A DNA stretch of 64,000 nucleotides from Symbiodinium sp. CCMP2592 (taxonomy: Eukaryota > Sar > Dinophyceae > Suessiales > Symbiodiniaceae). Positions 35,534-44,905 of the stretch are shown piece by piece. Below the pieces are notes generated by a model, which was not told the DNA's origin, did no database searches, and saw only the letters and a program-made list of their open reading frames with translations. The stretch's first letter is position 1. Each line of letters begins with the position of its first letter. Position numbers and translations under genes: made by a program. The DNA lies in contig CAJNDT010000942.1 in assembly GCA_905221615.1 (NCBI GenBank), positions 1 to 64,000 on the forward strand. Reading direction: 5' to 3'.

Positions 35534-36549
35534 AACTCCAAAACCCCTCATGCACGACATGGGCTCACCTGGCTCTTGCCAGATTTTTTTGCTCTTTTAG
35601 CAGAGACCCATTTGTAACATTCCTTGCCTCTGCCTTGCTTCTGGTTGCATTTGCTGTTGCTGGAACGGCTGTTGCGTCCCCTCAAACAGTCCGAACTGCA
35701 CTTTTCGCTGCCGGAAGTTGCGCCTCTACTTCAATTTCTTTTTGCTCTCTGAGTCTGTGCGAGCGTCAAATCGGGTTTTTTTAAAAACTTTTGCAAGCAA
35801 ACACCATTCTTTCCAATGCTTGGATTAGAAGATGAGTGTGGCTACATCTTAATAAAAGGTATCAAGACCAATGAATTGCTTTTTTGTTTGCGTGTCTCTT
35901 TGCGCAGGTTGCATCCGCTGTCACAAACTTCGGCCTTCGGAGGTCTTGCGCCTCAGCACGGACGGACAACATCGCAACAGGCGCTTCAAAGGACTTTGTT
36001 GCTCAGCAAATTCCACCACATCTCCGCGCAACACAGACCCGTGCCACCCCCCCACAACACAGGTCCGTGTATTTTCTGATTTCGGACAGGATTCTGCGCC
36101 TGTTTGGAAAAAGTGTCATTTGATCTTTGGTGTTTTTCGGTCTGCCTCAAATGTTAGAAGTGCTTTTGAATCAGGTTAGTGACCGCACTCGTTTTGTCTC
36201 GTTTCGTTTTGCTTCGAATGTTTTCAGCTCAAGTGAAAGATGCACACTCTGTTTTTCTTGGAAGCGGACTTCGGCCTCGCCTGTGCAAGGTAGAAGTTAA
36301 GAGTTCTTCTGGAAGGCACCTGTGCCAAGAAAGCATCAAAGTTACCTGTTTGGACCAGATCCTATTTGTCCGAAAAGTCCGCCTGCAGCTCAAAGGTGGA
36401 AGTGTTCTAGCTGCTGTGTCTGGAACACCTGTTCGGCCACCAGTGCCGCCGATGTCCACTTTGGGTGCGGACCAACTGCAGCACACGCGGCTCCAATTGT
36501 GGGGTCGAACAAGCTAAGCAATTTGGCTTCGCTTGAGTGGCCCCCCTCT
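35534..36549 (-). repeat. Right arm of the inverted repeat, second part
   Basis: Continues the reverse complement of 24,651-26,312 from ACTCCAAAACCCCTCATGC to CTTGAGTGGCCCCCCTCTG. No gene recognised. Confidence 0.85.
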
Positions 36550-36959
36550 GTAGTGTTGCAGCTCTTCCTGACATGTGCTGTTCGGTCCTGGCGGAAACCG
36601 GACTCAACTGGGCGAGCTAGCAGAATCTGTTGTTGTTCCAACACCACAGCGACAGTGCGAGTGGCAGTCAGTACGCCTGACATTCGCACACGGTGGATAG
36701 GCTGCAACCTGCAAGGTGCGTTCTTTCGCCCTTGGACGAGATGTCAATTATCTTCCTGCCTGACGACATACGTTGTTGAGGTCTTCATTCTCTCTGCTGC
36801 CTTTGTCAAACCGGACAGACTGTACACTGTGAGCCGTGACTGATCCCGCTAAACTCAGTCGGGCCGTCACTGTCTCTTCATCAAGGGACTGGGGTTTTCC
36901 TTCGACGCTGACTCCGCCCCATGGCCGGTGTTGGGTCAGCACTTGTGCCATGCATCATG
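36550..36959. other. Unassigned sequence
   Basis: About 400 bases between the inverted repeat and the satellite. No recognisable reading frame, RNA or repeat. Confidence 0.5.
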
Positions 36960-37436
36960 GCGATACATGGTCACGCGCTCCGCGGCCCCCCCCCCTCCCC
37001 CCCCCAAAGGTCAATGGTCCGGATACAGGGTGGGACCTCCCTCCCCTGTGGTGTGGGGTGTGGGGTTCCCCTTCCCCCTGTGGGGTGGTTGTTTTGGGGT
37101 TTAGGGTTTAGATTAAGCTTTTGAGTGTTGGATTTACGGTTACAAGGTATAGCGCTTCGAGTCGACAAGGACTTAGGGAGGATTTGCGGTGTATGTTCTG
37201 CTTTAGGCTTAGAGCCTGCAGTTCGGCGGGGTTTATGGTTGGGTGTAGGGTTTGAAGTACAAGTTAAGGTTATTCAAAGCAGGGGCACGCGCTGCATTAT
37301 AGGGTTTACGGCTTGCTTGCGAAGAGCTTGCGTGCGAGCCCTGGCCGCGAGCACCACCCACCATCCAGAAATCCAGAACAGCTCCGACCCCTTTGCATAC
37401 GCCAGCCCCCCCCCCCCCCCACTCCTAGCAGACCAT

Positions 37437-37473
<37 letters not shown>

Positions 37474-38006
37474 CTGGGAACGCCAGACGCCTGACCATAC
37501 ATGGTCACGCGCTCCGCAGCCTCTCCCTCCCTCCCCTCCCAAAGGTCAATGGTCCGGATATAGGGTGGGGCGCCCCTCCTCCCCTGTGGTGTGGGGTGTG
37601 AGGTTCCTCTCCCCTTTGTGGGTGGTTGTGGGGTTTTGGGGTTTCGAGTTTGGCTTAAGCTTTTGAGTTTTGGGTTTGCGGCTACAAGGTATAAGGCTTC
37701 GAGTCGACAAGGGCTTAGGGAGGATTTGCGGTGTATGCTCTGCTTTAGGCTTAGAGCCTGCAGTTTGGTGGGGTTTAGGGTTGGATGTAGCGTTTTAAGT
37801 ACAAGTTAAGGTTGCTCAAAACCGGGGCACGCGCTGCGTCATAGGGTTTACGGCTTGCTTGCGAAGGGCTTGCGCGTGAGCCCTGGCCGCAGCTCCAACG
37901 GCCCCAACCCCTTTCCGCACACGCCACCCCCCCCCCCCCCACCCCTGTCAGACCATACCATTGGAGGGGGGGGGGGGCTGGGAACGCCAGACGCCTGACC
38001 ATACAT
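36960..38006. repeat. Satellite of about 540 bp, two units, with long G and C runs
   Basis: Unit 1 is about 36,960-37,494 and unit 2 about 37,495-38,006. Both carry GGTCACGCGCTCCGC, AGGTCAATGGTCCGGATA, CTACAAGGTATA or its variant, and CGGCTTGCTTGCGAAG. Each unit ends with a C run, the word CCATACCATTGG, and a G run; in unit 1 the G run is more than 30 bases long (about 37,443-37,473). Confidence 0.85.
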
Positions 38007-38164
38007 TGCCGTTGCTTGCAACATACGTTGCTCGTCCGTCACCTTCCGTTTTGACTACGCAAGTCGGCGGTGGACGTTCAGGGTGTAGCCGCCGCCACGG
38101 TCACGTCCCGGTCCAGGCCGGTGCCGCCGTCTACAAAGATGGCCAGCACCGCTGCAGGGCATCT

Positions 38165-38565
38165 TCCATCTCGTGCAAAAGCAATTCACCCCGCACATCG
38201 TCCGCAGCTTGCTTTTCCGGTCGCTTCTCACAGGAGCGGCGATCTTGGGCAACGGCAGCATGCTCGAGATCAAGGCGGACTGCTGGAGCAAGTCCCAAAG
38301 CGACAGCTCTTACCCCCTGGTCGCCACCTTCAACAGCCTGGGGTCCAGGGTCAATAGTATCGACTTCCGTGTCACCGCTCTGGAGAACACCACGGTGCCG
38401 AACATCGACTCCCGCGTCAACGCCCTAGAGAACACCACGGTGCCGAACAGAGAACACTACGGTGCCAAACATCGACTCTCGCGTCACCACAGCGGCGGGG
38501 TCGCCCCCACGGGGGACCTCACCGTCAACTTTCTGACAGTCACAAGCTACGTGGACACGTCCGAG
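38165..38565 (+). pseudogene. Fibre-like coiled repeat fragment, plus strand
   Basis: The plus-strand frame encodes short repeats of the type SRVNALENTTVPN with flanking heptad-like spacing, then a hydrophobic beta-like stretch ending in VTSYVDTSEL. This resembles the shaft of a trimeric viral or phage fibre. It faces the minus-strand fibre-like gene to its right, with a junction near 38,565. Frameshifts occur in the repeat part. Function as a fibre is inferred from repeat style only. Confidence 0.4.
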
Positions 38566-40784
38566 CTCCGGAGCTGCCCTCCGCCATGGCGGGATTGTTG
38601 GGGAAGTAACGGGCGTCCAGCGGCGCGAAGTTGTTGTTTGCCAGGTAGAAGAGGCTGTTGGCCCCCAGGGACGCCCGGAGCAGGATGGCCTTGATCATCG
38701 GGGGCGTCACGTTGGTGCGCACCAGGGACTCGAAGCTGTTGTTGGCGCTGACCGCGAAGTAGCGCGTGTCGGTCGATCTCGCTTTGCGTGCGCCCTGACG
38801 TCCAGTACTGGGTTAGAGTGGCTGTGAGGAGAGAATCCAGCTCCGTGCGGGGATAAAACGCAAGGAGCTTGCTGCTAGCCACGTAGGCCTGCGTCCCGGC
38901 CTGGTCGTAGTATAGCCGGAGAGATCCACGTTGCCCAGGGCGTTGGCTATCAGCTGGTCAGTCTCGGCCCGCGTGTAGAAGTCCAGCAGAGCAGTTATTA
39001 TCTTGCTGTCGACGACCCCGCTGACGGAGCTGTTGGTTGCGTAGTTGGCGAGCTCGCCGGCTACGAAGCTCGAAACCTCGCTTTGGTCCCAGTAGGGCAC
39101 CAGCTCCCCGGCGATCAGCGCCAGCACCTGGCCCTCCGTCCGATACTGGGACAAATCGAGCGCGTCGATGGCCGCCGTGATGGCGGCTCCGGTCTCGACC
39201 TGGGTGTAGGTCTCGCTCCGGGCGTAGGAGTCCGATTCGATGAGGATGGTGTCGTCCAGGTTTTGGAAGCTGGCGGTGAGGGCTCCGGCCACGGACAGGT
39301 TGCGCAGCACATTGTGCCCCGGAGCAAATTGAAGGTCGGCCCGCCGTTCCAGGTCTGCCCGTTGCTCAGGGTGACCGGCACCAGCGCAGCCGTGATGGCC
39401 GCTTGCACTTGAGCTATCGTCCAGTAGGGGCTCAGGTCGATCGTGGCCAGCCCCGCCGCGATGGCGCTGTCTGCGCCGACGTGTAGTAGCTCGCGAGCGC
39501 TGCCGCTATCGCGCACAACGGTCCCATAGGGCACCAGCGCATCGGCGATGGCCTGGGTCATCTGCAGCGTGGTGCTGTAGTTCAGGAGCTGGGTGTCGGT
39601 GTAAGTATTGGCCACCAATCTGGTCAACGCGCCCGCCTGGCCCGCGAACATTACCTGGGACCTGCTGGCCGGGACCAACCAAATCCGCAACTTGCACGCC
39701 ACCGCTCCCCTGAGCATTTTCTGGCAAATGACAATTGGACCCTGTCCTTCGCCTGCGATGCCCTCCTGCTCCCGAAGGCCAGCGAGTCCTGGGTGACGAC
39801 CCAGCTGGCGGCCTACTCAGACACCGCTGCGATGAACGCAGCCATCGCAGCGGCCCTGACAAATCACTTCACCAGGGCGGAGTCCACGGCAAACGTCGTG
39901 GCGGCCATCGGGTCGGCCCCGCCCAGGGTGGCCAGGAGCCCGTCGATGGCCGACTGCAGCGAGACCTGCAGGGAGGTGAGGTCCGAGGTGGTGGCGAAGG
40001 GCCCGGCATTCTGCAGTGCCAGGATGGCTGCATCGGCGGCGTCCAGCCGGCTGTCCTGCAGCGCTTGCCCGGCGTTATATGCGGCGCCGTGGTCAGGTCT
40101 CCTGCGGTCAGATAGCCGGCGCCCTGCAGAGCTGCAAGCAGCGCCTCGGCCGTCTTTTAGCGCCAGTGCGGCGTCGAACGCGCCCTGGGCACATAGCCCA
40201 ACAGCGCGTTTGCGATCTTGGTGTCCACGTCCAGCGGCGTGGTGCGCAGGGCCACGGCGGCCGTGAGGTCGCTGGTGCTGGCCATGGGGAGCAGGGCCGA
40301 TAAGTTGCGGCCACGGTGGCCAGCGTTGCATTGTTGGCACTGGTCACGGCGCTGTTCATCGCAGCCGTCGTGGGGTGGTTGGCCAGCTTGAGGTCCACGC
40401 TGGCCGGCGTGCTCTTAGAATCGACCTGGACCTGGAGAGCATCCAGGGCCGACTGGTTTGCCTTGGTGGCCAGGCCCTGGGTCAGGCTGGTGTTCACGGC
40501 CACGAGGCCGGAAGCGTTGGCGAGGATGGGCGAGGTCCGCGGCCAGAGCATAAGGGGTTAGATCGGGAGCTGCGGGCAGGGCGGACAGTTGGCCCTGCAG
40601 TGCCGCGATGGCGGCGGCGTTGACTCCGATGGCCGCGGTGTGTGCCGTGTGCTCGGTTTGCGGGGTATACGCTGTGAGCACCGTGGCGAGCTGTCCCGCG
40701 GATGCCTTGCAGCTCGATGACCGGTGGCTCCGTGACGCCGTCGTCGAGGATCCTCCCGGTCAGGGTGGAAGGGAATAGACTCAT
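38566..40784 (-). pseudogene. Decayed fibre-like repeat gene downstream of the capsid-like gene
   Basis: Starting at an ATG 51 bases after the capsid-like stop codon, the minus strand encodes a long Ala/Leu-rich protein of short repeats: YALAADLA, LATKANQSALDALQVQVDSK, YWTIAQVQAAITAALVP, and FYTRAETDQLIANALG. The YxTxxQVxxxIxxxL spacing is typical of trimeric fibre shafts of phages and viruses. The frame changes at least five times, often at G or C runs, and 39,605 to about 39,905 reads sensibly only on the plus strand, which indicates an internal inversion. It is a broken copy, or the assembly has errors. The attachment role is inferred. Confidence 0.5.
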
Positions 40785-40835
40785 TTACATCTAGTCCAAG
40801 ACGCTGAAAGCGCTGCCGGAGACCGTCACGATTTG

Positions 40836-41798
40836 CTACGAGAGCAGGTGGATGTAGATGCGCTGGACCCGGTCAGCTTGCATGTTCTTGAAGCTGAACC
40901 TCGCGAGGTCGCCGGAGCGCGTGCTGATGCCGCTGAGAGGGTGTTTCGGTACCCTTTCCACCGGGAAAGCGCAAATGAACTGGGTGTTGTTCCACAGATT
41001 GTCGGCGATTCGCATGTTCTTGATGCTCGAATCGTAGGTTCCGGCCAAAATCTCGAGGAAGTGGAAGTGCTCCGCGTCGCTGGCCATAGGGTATCTGGGG
41101 TACTGGAGCGCCTCCAATTGCATCTGGGACTCGAGGGAGTTCGCCGAGAACTGGCTGCCGTCGCCGGGGTGCTCGAAATTGGAGCACTCGCCGAGCAAAT
41201 CGTCCGCGTCCCGGAAGGTGACGAAGGCCCCGAGCAGCTTTGTGAAGCTTCTAGCCACCGTAACGTTGAAAGAAGTGCTGCCGGCGGGGATGCTGGAGAC
41301 CTGCGTGTGCATCGTGGGATACGCGAAGACGAGGCTGCGGCCCGAGAGGAGGATCTTTTGGTAGGACTCGTACAGGGCCGAGTCCAGGGTGACCTGGCTC
41401 GCGAGGACTCGCACGTTCTCGATGGTGTAGTCCGTCGACCCCGGGCGCAGGGCGTCGGCCGCCTCTGCAAACTCCAGCTCCAGCACCAAGTTCAACTGAG
41501 GGGGCAAGAACTTGCCGGCTTGGAACATCCCGATGAGCGTGGGCGCCGTCAGGACGTCCTTGAAGTTCTCCGCGGGGATGGGCGCCGGGGTGCCTCCCGC
41601 GAGCTCCCAGAAGCCCGTGATGCCCTTGTTTCTAAACCATTCGGCCGGTTTCAGTAGCGAGTACAGGTGGCAGCTGCGCCCGTACTCGGAGATGTCATCG
41701 CAGCGCTGGCCGTTCGCGAAGAGCTGGACCCGCCAAGCGCCATGAGTGCTCAAACTTCTGGGGGGAGTCTGTAGGTTAGCCGCGGTAGTTGTTGCCAT
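40836..41798 (-). CDS. Capsid-like protein (320 aa)
   Basis: An intact frame from ATG at 41,798 to TAG. I know no exact family. What can be seen: a beta-rich sequence with LPPQLNLVLELEF (about residues 98-110), then a central block TLDSALYESYQKILLSGRSL with YPTMHTQVSSIP, VTVARSFTKLLGAFVTF, and a C-terminal VPKHPLSGISTRSGDLARF. The last pattern (G-x-[NS]-T-[KR]-x-GD-L) resembles the second jelly roll of major capsid proteins of polinton-like viruses, and the FVTF block fits a beta-barrel strand. The fibre-like gene directly downstream on the same strand supports a virion role. Base composition is GC-rich, unlike the AT-rich block at 59-64 kb. Capsid function is an inference; another structural protein is possible. 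Confidence 0.5.
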   Translation of the reverse strand: MATTTAANLQTPPRSLSTHGAWRVQLFANGQRCDDISEYGRSCHLYSLLKPAEWFRNKGITGFWELAGGTPAPIPAENFKDVLTAPTLIGMFQAGKFLPPQLNLVLELEFAEAADALRPGSTDYTIENVRVLASQVTLDSALYESYQKILLSGRSLVFAYPTMHTQVSSIPAGSTSFNVTVARSFTKLLGAFVTFRDADDLLGECSNFEHPGDGSQFSANSLESQMQLEALQYPRYPMASDAEHFHFLEILAGTYDSSIKNMRIADNLWNNTQFICAFPVERVPKHPLSGISTRSGDLARFSFKNMQADRVQRIYIHLLS

Positions 41799-42390
41799 GA
41801 TTTACATTTCATGCATGCGTGCAATTTGCACACTGCTTTGTATCTGGCAGACTGTGGCGAAAGCTTGGCAAACGCATTGTGAAGACCCATCCAACTGCAG
41901 CTTCGAAGCGAGATGTTGTGGTATTCTTGATTTTGACATCATGCATGAGTGCTCGCAGTTTTCCACATGTTTTTTCAGGCAGTCTGAAGCACATTTTGAC
42001 AGAGGTCCTCTACATGAACAGTGGCTATTCTTTTGGGTCACTGCACAGGATCACGGACTTTCAGCGCGATTTTCTGTTGGACTGTGGTGTGGGGCAACTT
42101 TCTCCCATGTCTAGTGTCTGCGTGCGGATACTTCTGTCTGTTGTGTGGGGCGTAGGCACGTAGCGAACCCTGAACTGTATGTTTCACCTCGTGGTAGCTC
42201 GAGAAAGCAATTTGTCGTCACACATTCTGAAATATTTCATTTGTGTTTCGACCTTTTTGATTTACATGCTTTGCACTGTCATGCACGCATGGAATTGTGT
42301 GAAGCGATTACATCCGAAGTCGGGCATCAAGCTTGATTTTTAGAGGGGGGTAGCTGCCATAGGGGCGCCAGAGCACTCTGCGTTGGCTCT
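41799..42390. other. Unassigned spacer between the capsid-like gene and the retroelement
   Basis: No recognisable gene. GATTTACAT occurs just upstream of the capsid-like ATG (41,799-41,807) and again at about 42,258-42,266, both near ATGCA-rich words. Confidence 0.4.
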
Positions 42391-42456
42391 GTGGTCCCTT
42401 TTTCAGCTGCCGGCTGCGAGCTGCTGGCTGCAGAGCTGCTCCCTTCAGATCCCAGG

Positions 42457-43045
42457 TCAATGGCTCGAGCCTTCTTGTGGCTCCACCAAGTCCGGCGTGA
42501 TCGCCGGCTGGACTCTTTCGATGAGTCCTCGCTGGCCTCCGACGACATGGACCTGGAGGACACAAATGCTGGCCGCTTGGCTGACCATGCCGGCGGTGGT
42601 CTGGATCTTGCTGATCTTGCTGATGCTTTCGATGGTGCCTCAGACGGGGAACTCGTTCCGCTCTCTGCTGGAACTGCGGCTACGGACTACAACCATGACC
42701 AAGAAAACGCAGAGTTGTGGCGGCGGCTTGCAGCCTTGCATGCAGTCCCCAGTTTCGGGGTATCTGCAAGATGTCTTTGAGGACAGCAGTCTCCCTCCAG
42801 AGCCGGCCACGCGATCCCGCTCCTCCATGATGGCGACCACTTCTTCTCCGCGCACACCTACGATGCTGGAGACTCGCTTTGAGCTTTTGCAACGTGAGCT
42901 TCAGGATCTTCGCCTGTGCTTCCTCGACCGCGAGGTTCGTTGGCGATCGAGGTTTTCTGATCTTTCTTATGCTATGGGCTGCCTGCGCCTTGAACATGAT
43001 CGTCTTCGTGCCGAAGTGGCGCGCTTGAGTCGAGGCGGCCCGTGA
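42457..43045 (+). pseudogene. Acidic/coiled-coil ORF at the 5' side of the retroelement, one frameshift
   Basis: The first half (ATG at 42,457) encodes an acidic stretch with SSLASDDMDLEDTNA and DLADLADAFDGASDGE. The frame stops at 42,780, but the neighbouring frame continues with a clear amphipathic helix region, MLETRFELLQRELQDLRLCF and LRLEHDRLRAEVARLS, ending at 43,045. The two halves probably form one gene with a single frameshift before 42,780. Length and coiled coil would suit a structural or nucleic-acid-bridging accessory protein, but no family is recognised, and its membership in the retroelement is suggested only by strand and proximity. Confidence 0.4.
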
Positions 43046-44848
43046 TCTGAGCTTCTCTGAGAGGCTTCGGTTTTGTCAATGCGGGCTGTTTTGCTGAAGG
43101 TTGGCTGATGTCCCAGATGGTTGTCAGCTCTCTTCTGCATTCAACTTTTGCTTCAAGATTGTAGATCCAGCATTTGTCTCAATGCCACAAGCCGCTGGCC
43201 CAGCGGTGATCGAGTTGGCCCTGGGAGTCGCAAAACAATCAGACAAGAGTCGTCTCAGCTCCGTGCGGATGCCTTGTTCTGCTTGCAGCCCCTAGCCCGA
43301 CCCCCTTGGCATGCAAATTCTATCTTGCCCGTGCCGGCCGTTGGCTGAGACGCGGAGTCGGGACAGATTCATGATGCTCATGTCAATCACGCTCATGTTG
43401 TCACGCAGTCTCCTAGTCTGTGTAGAACTGCGTTGTCCTTTTCTGATCAGCCTCCGATGGATGTGCCGCGGCCTCGGGCTGATTCCAGCCTTCGGGGATC
43501 TTCCTATGACTCAATTTCGACTTCTGGTTCGGGTTCTTCTTTGCCGAGTGACAGCTCTGGGGATCCGACTGCATTTGTCCTTGTGCGAGTGCGCCCATAC
43601 TTCTTCCACATTGTCCCCCCCGGGCCTAGCACTCTCTTTGGGGCGGGGGTTTCTTGTGGAAAGGTGTGGACCCCGGGCGGCGGCACTAAGGGCTCTTGCC
43701 CGATGAGCACCCCCTTTCCTCCCCTCCCCTGTGCTAGGGCGACAGTGCCCTCTAGTATTCTGGCTCAACTGTTGTTGCAACTGATCCGGCGATGCCGACG
43801 TCTCCACCCATCATGGGCCTGAGGACATTCCGTGTATATGTGAGGTATTCCACGCTCATCATATGCAACTCCCTGGATTGCTACCTTTGTTATCGGCCTT
43901 GTTCCAGGGCTGCGCCTCTGTGCTGTTCATTGCCGCGGTGGTGTGCATGTTCATTTACTGTACCTGATTGGTGGCGTGCTCGCCCTCGGTGCTGGAACAG
44001 TGTTCCCTCGACACATGGCGCACGCCTTTGGGTCGCCTTGTGTGTGCCCTCTGTGAATGGAGCCTCGCTCCCTCGGCACTGGCCGCACGGTTCGCCCCCT
44101 TTCAACTCTTTGCGTCTGCTGCCGGTTACTTGGTGTGTTCTTTGGTGCATACAAGCATAAGTATTATCGGTTGGTGACGTCTGGCTTGGCCTCCTGCCTG
44201 CTATATCCCTGATCAAGGACTATGCCTCTCCGATTCTTGGGTTTGAAACATGTATCTTGGTATTCTACACCGTGACCTGTCTGCACTAGCTAGTTTTTCC
44301 CCCACTTGAACTCTGGGACGGAGGGAGGCGATGACGCTTGCGGAGCCCCCCTGAGATGTTGAGAGGGACGTGGGAGGTAGGCCGCACCGTAAGTGCTGGT
44401 CGACACTCACTCACTCACTCACTCACTCACTCACTTCCACATTGTCCGATTGCGACGCTTTGCCGCCTGCCGTCGGCCTTTTTGGAATGCTATCGTGCGA
44501 GGACATCTGGTCTCCTTCACGGCCAGCTACCGCTTCGCTTGGGCCCTTGTGTACCTGGACATGCAGGCTTGGATTGCACTGCTGGCAGCCGCGCGTACTA
44601 CTCATGTTCGCTTGAGGCGCTTCTTTAGGCTCTACCCGTAGATGCCGGATGCCCCTGTGTTTCCCGGCTCCCCCGGTTCTTTGGGGTTTAGGCTTTCCCC
44701 GCGTTTCGCTCCTCTGCGCAGTCCTCTTGACTGTAGCGGGGGACAGGAGAGGCCAAGAAGGACCGCGGATGTTGCGGCAAGTCAGTAATTTAAAAGAAGG
44801 TCGTCCGACTGATCCTTGTGCTCTCCATTTTGTGACATGTTACGATGA
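43046..44848. other. Long spacer upstream of the recombinase gene
   Basis: Several overlapping frames on both strands, none recognisable. A (CACT)n microsatellite lies at 44,405-44,437. It may hold the retroelement's promoter, a terminal repeat or the remains of another ORF; no long direct or inverted repeat partner was seen elsewhere in the window. Confidence 0.45.
44405..44437. repeat. (CACT)n microsatellite
   Basis: About eight consecutive ACTC units. Confidence 0.95.
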
Positions 44849-44905
44849 TTCCGAGTGATTCCCACTGCAACTGATACAGGTCAGCAGTTTTGTCCGAGCA
44901 CAGCC

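Larger units (their letters stand above)
29320..35534. mobile_element. Composite TIR element with TA target-site duplication
   Basis: A unit of about 6.2 kb sits between a TA at 29,320-29,321 and a TA at 35,533-35,534. Its ends read CAGGGGAGGCCCTTC and, inverted, CAGAGGAGGCCCTTC. The uninterrupted target GGTGCTTAACTCC, with one TA at that point, survives in the other repeat arm (about 25,674-25,693, opposite strand). The unit consists of two direct copies of a 2.86-kb element around a 492-bp spacer. TA duplication and CAGGG-type ends suggest the Tc1/mariner superfamily; no transposase was found, so it is non-autonomous. Confidence 0.75.

Noticed and set aside
29320-35534. An LTR retrotransposon with 2.86-kb LTRs
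   Set aside because: The ends are inverted CAGGG/CCCTG-type with a TA duplication, the internal part is only 492 bp, and no RT, primer site or polypurine tract was seen.
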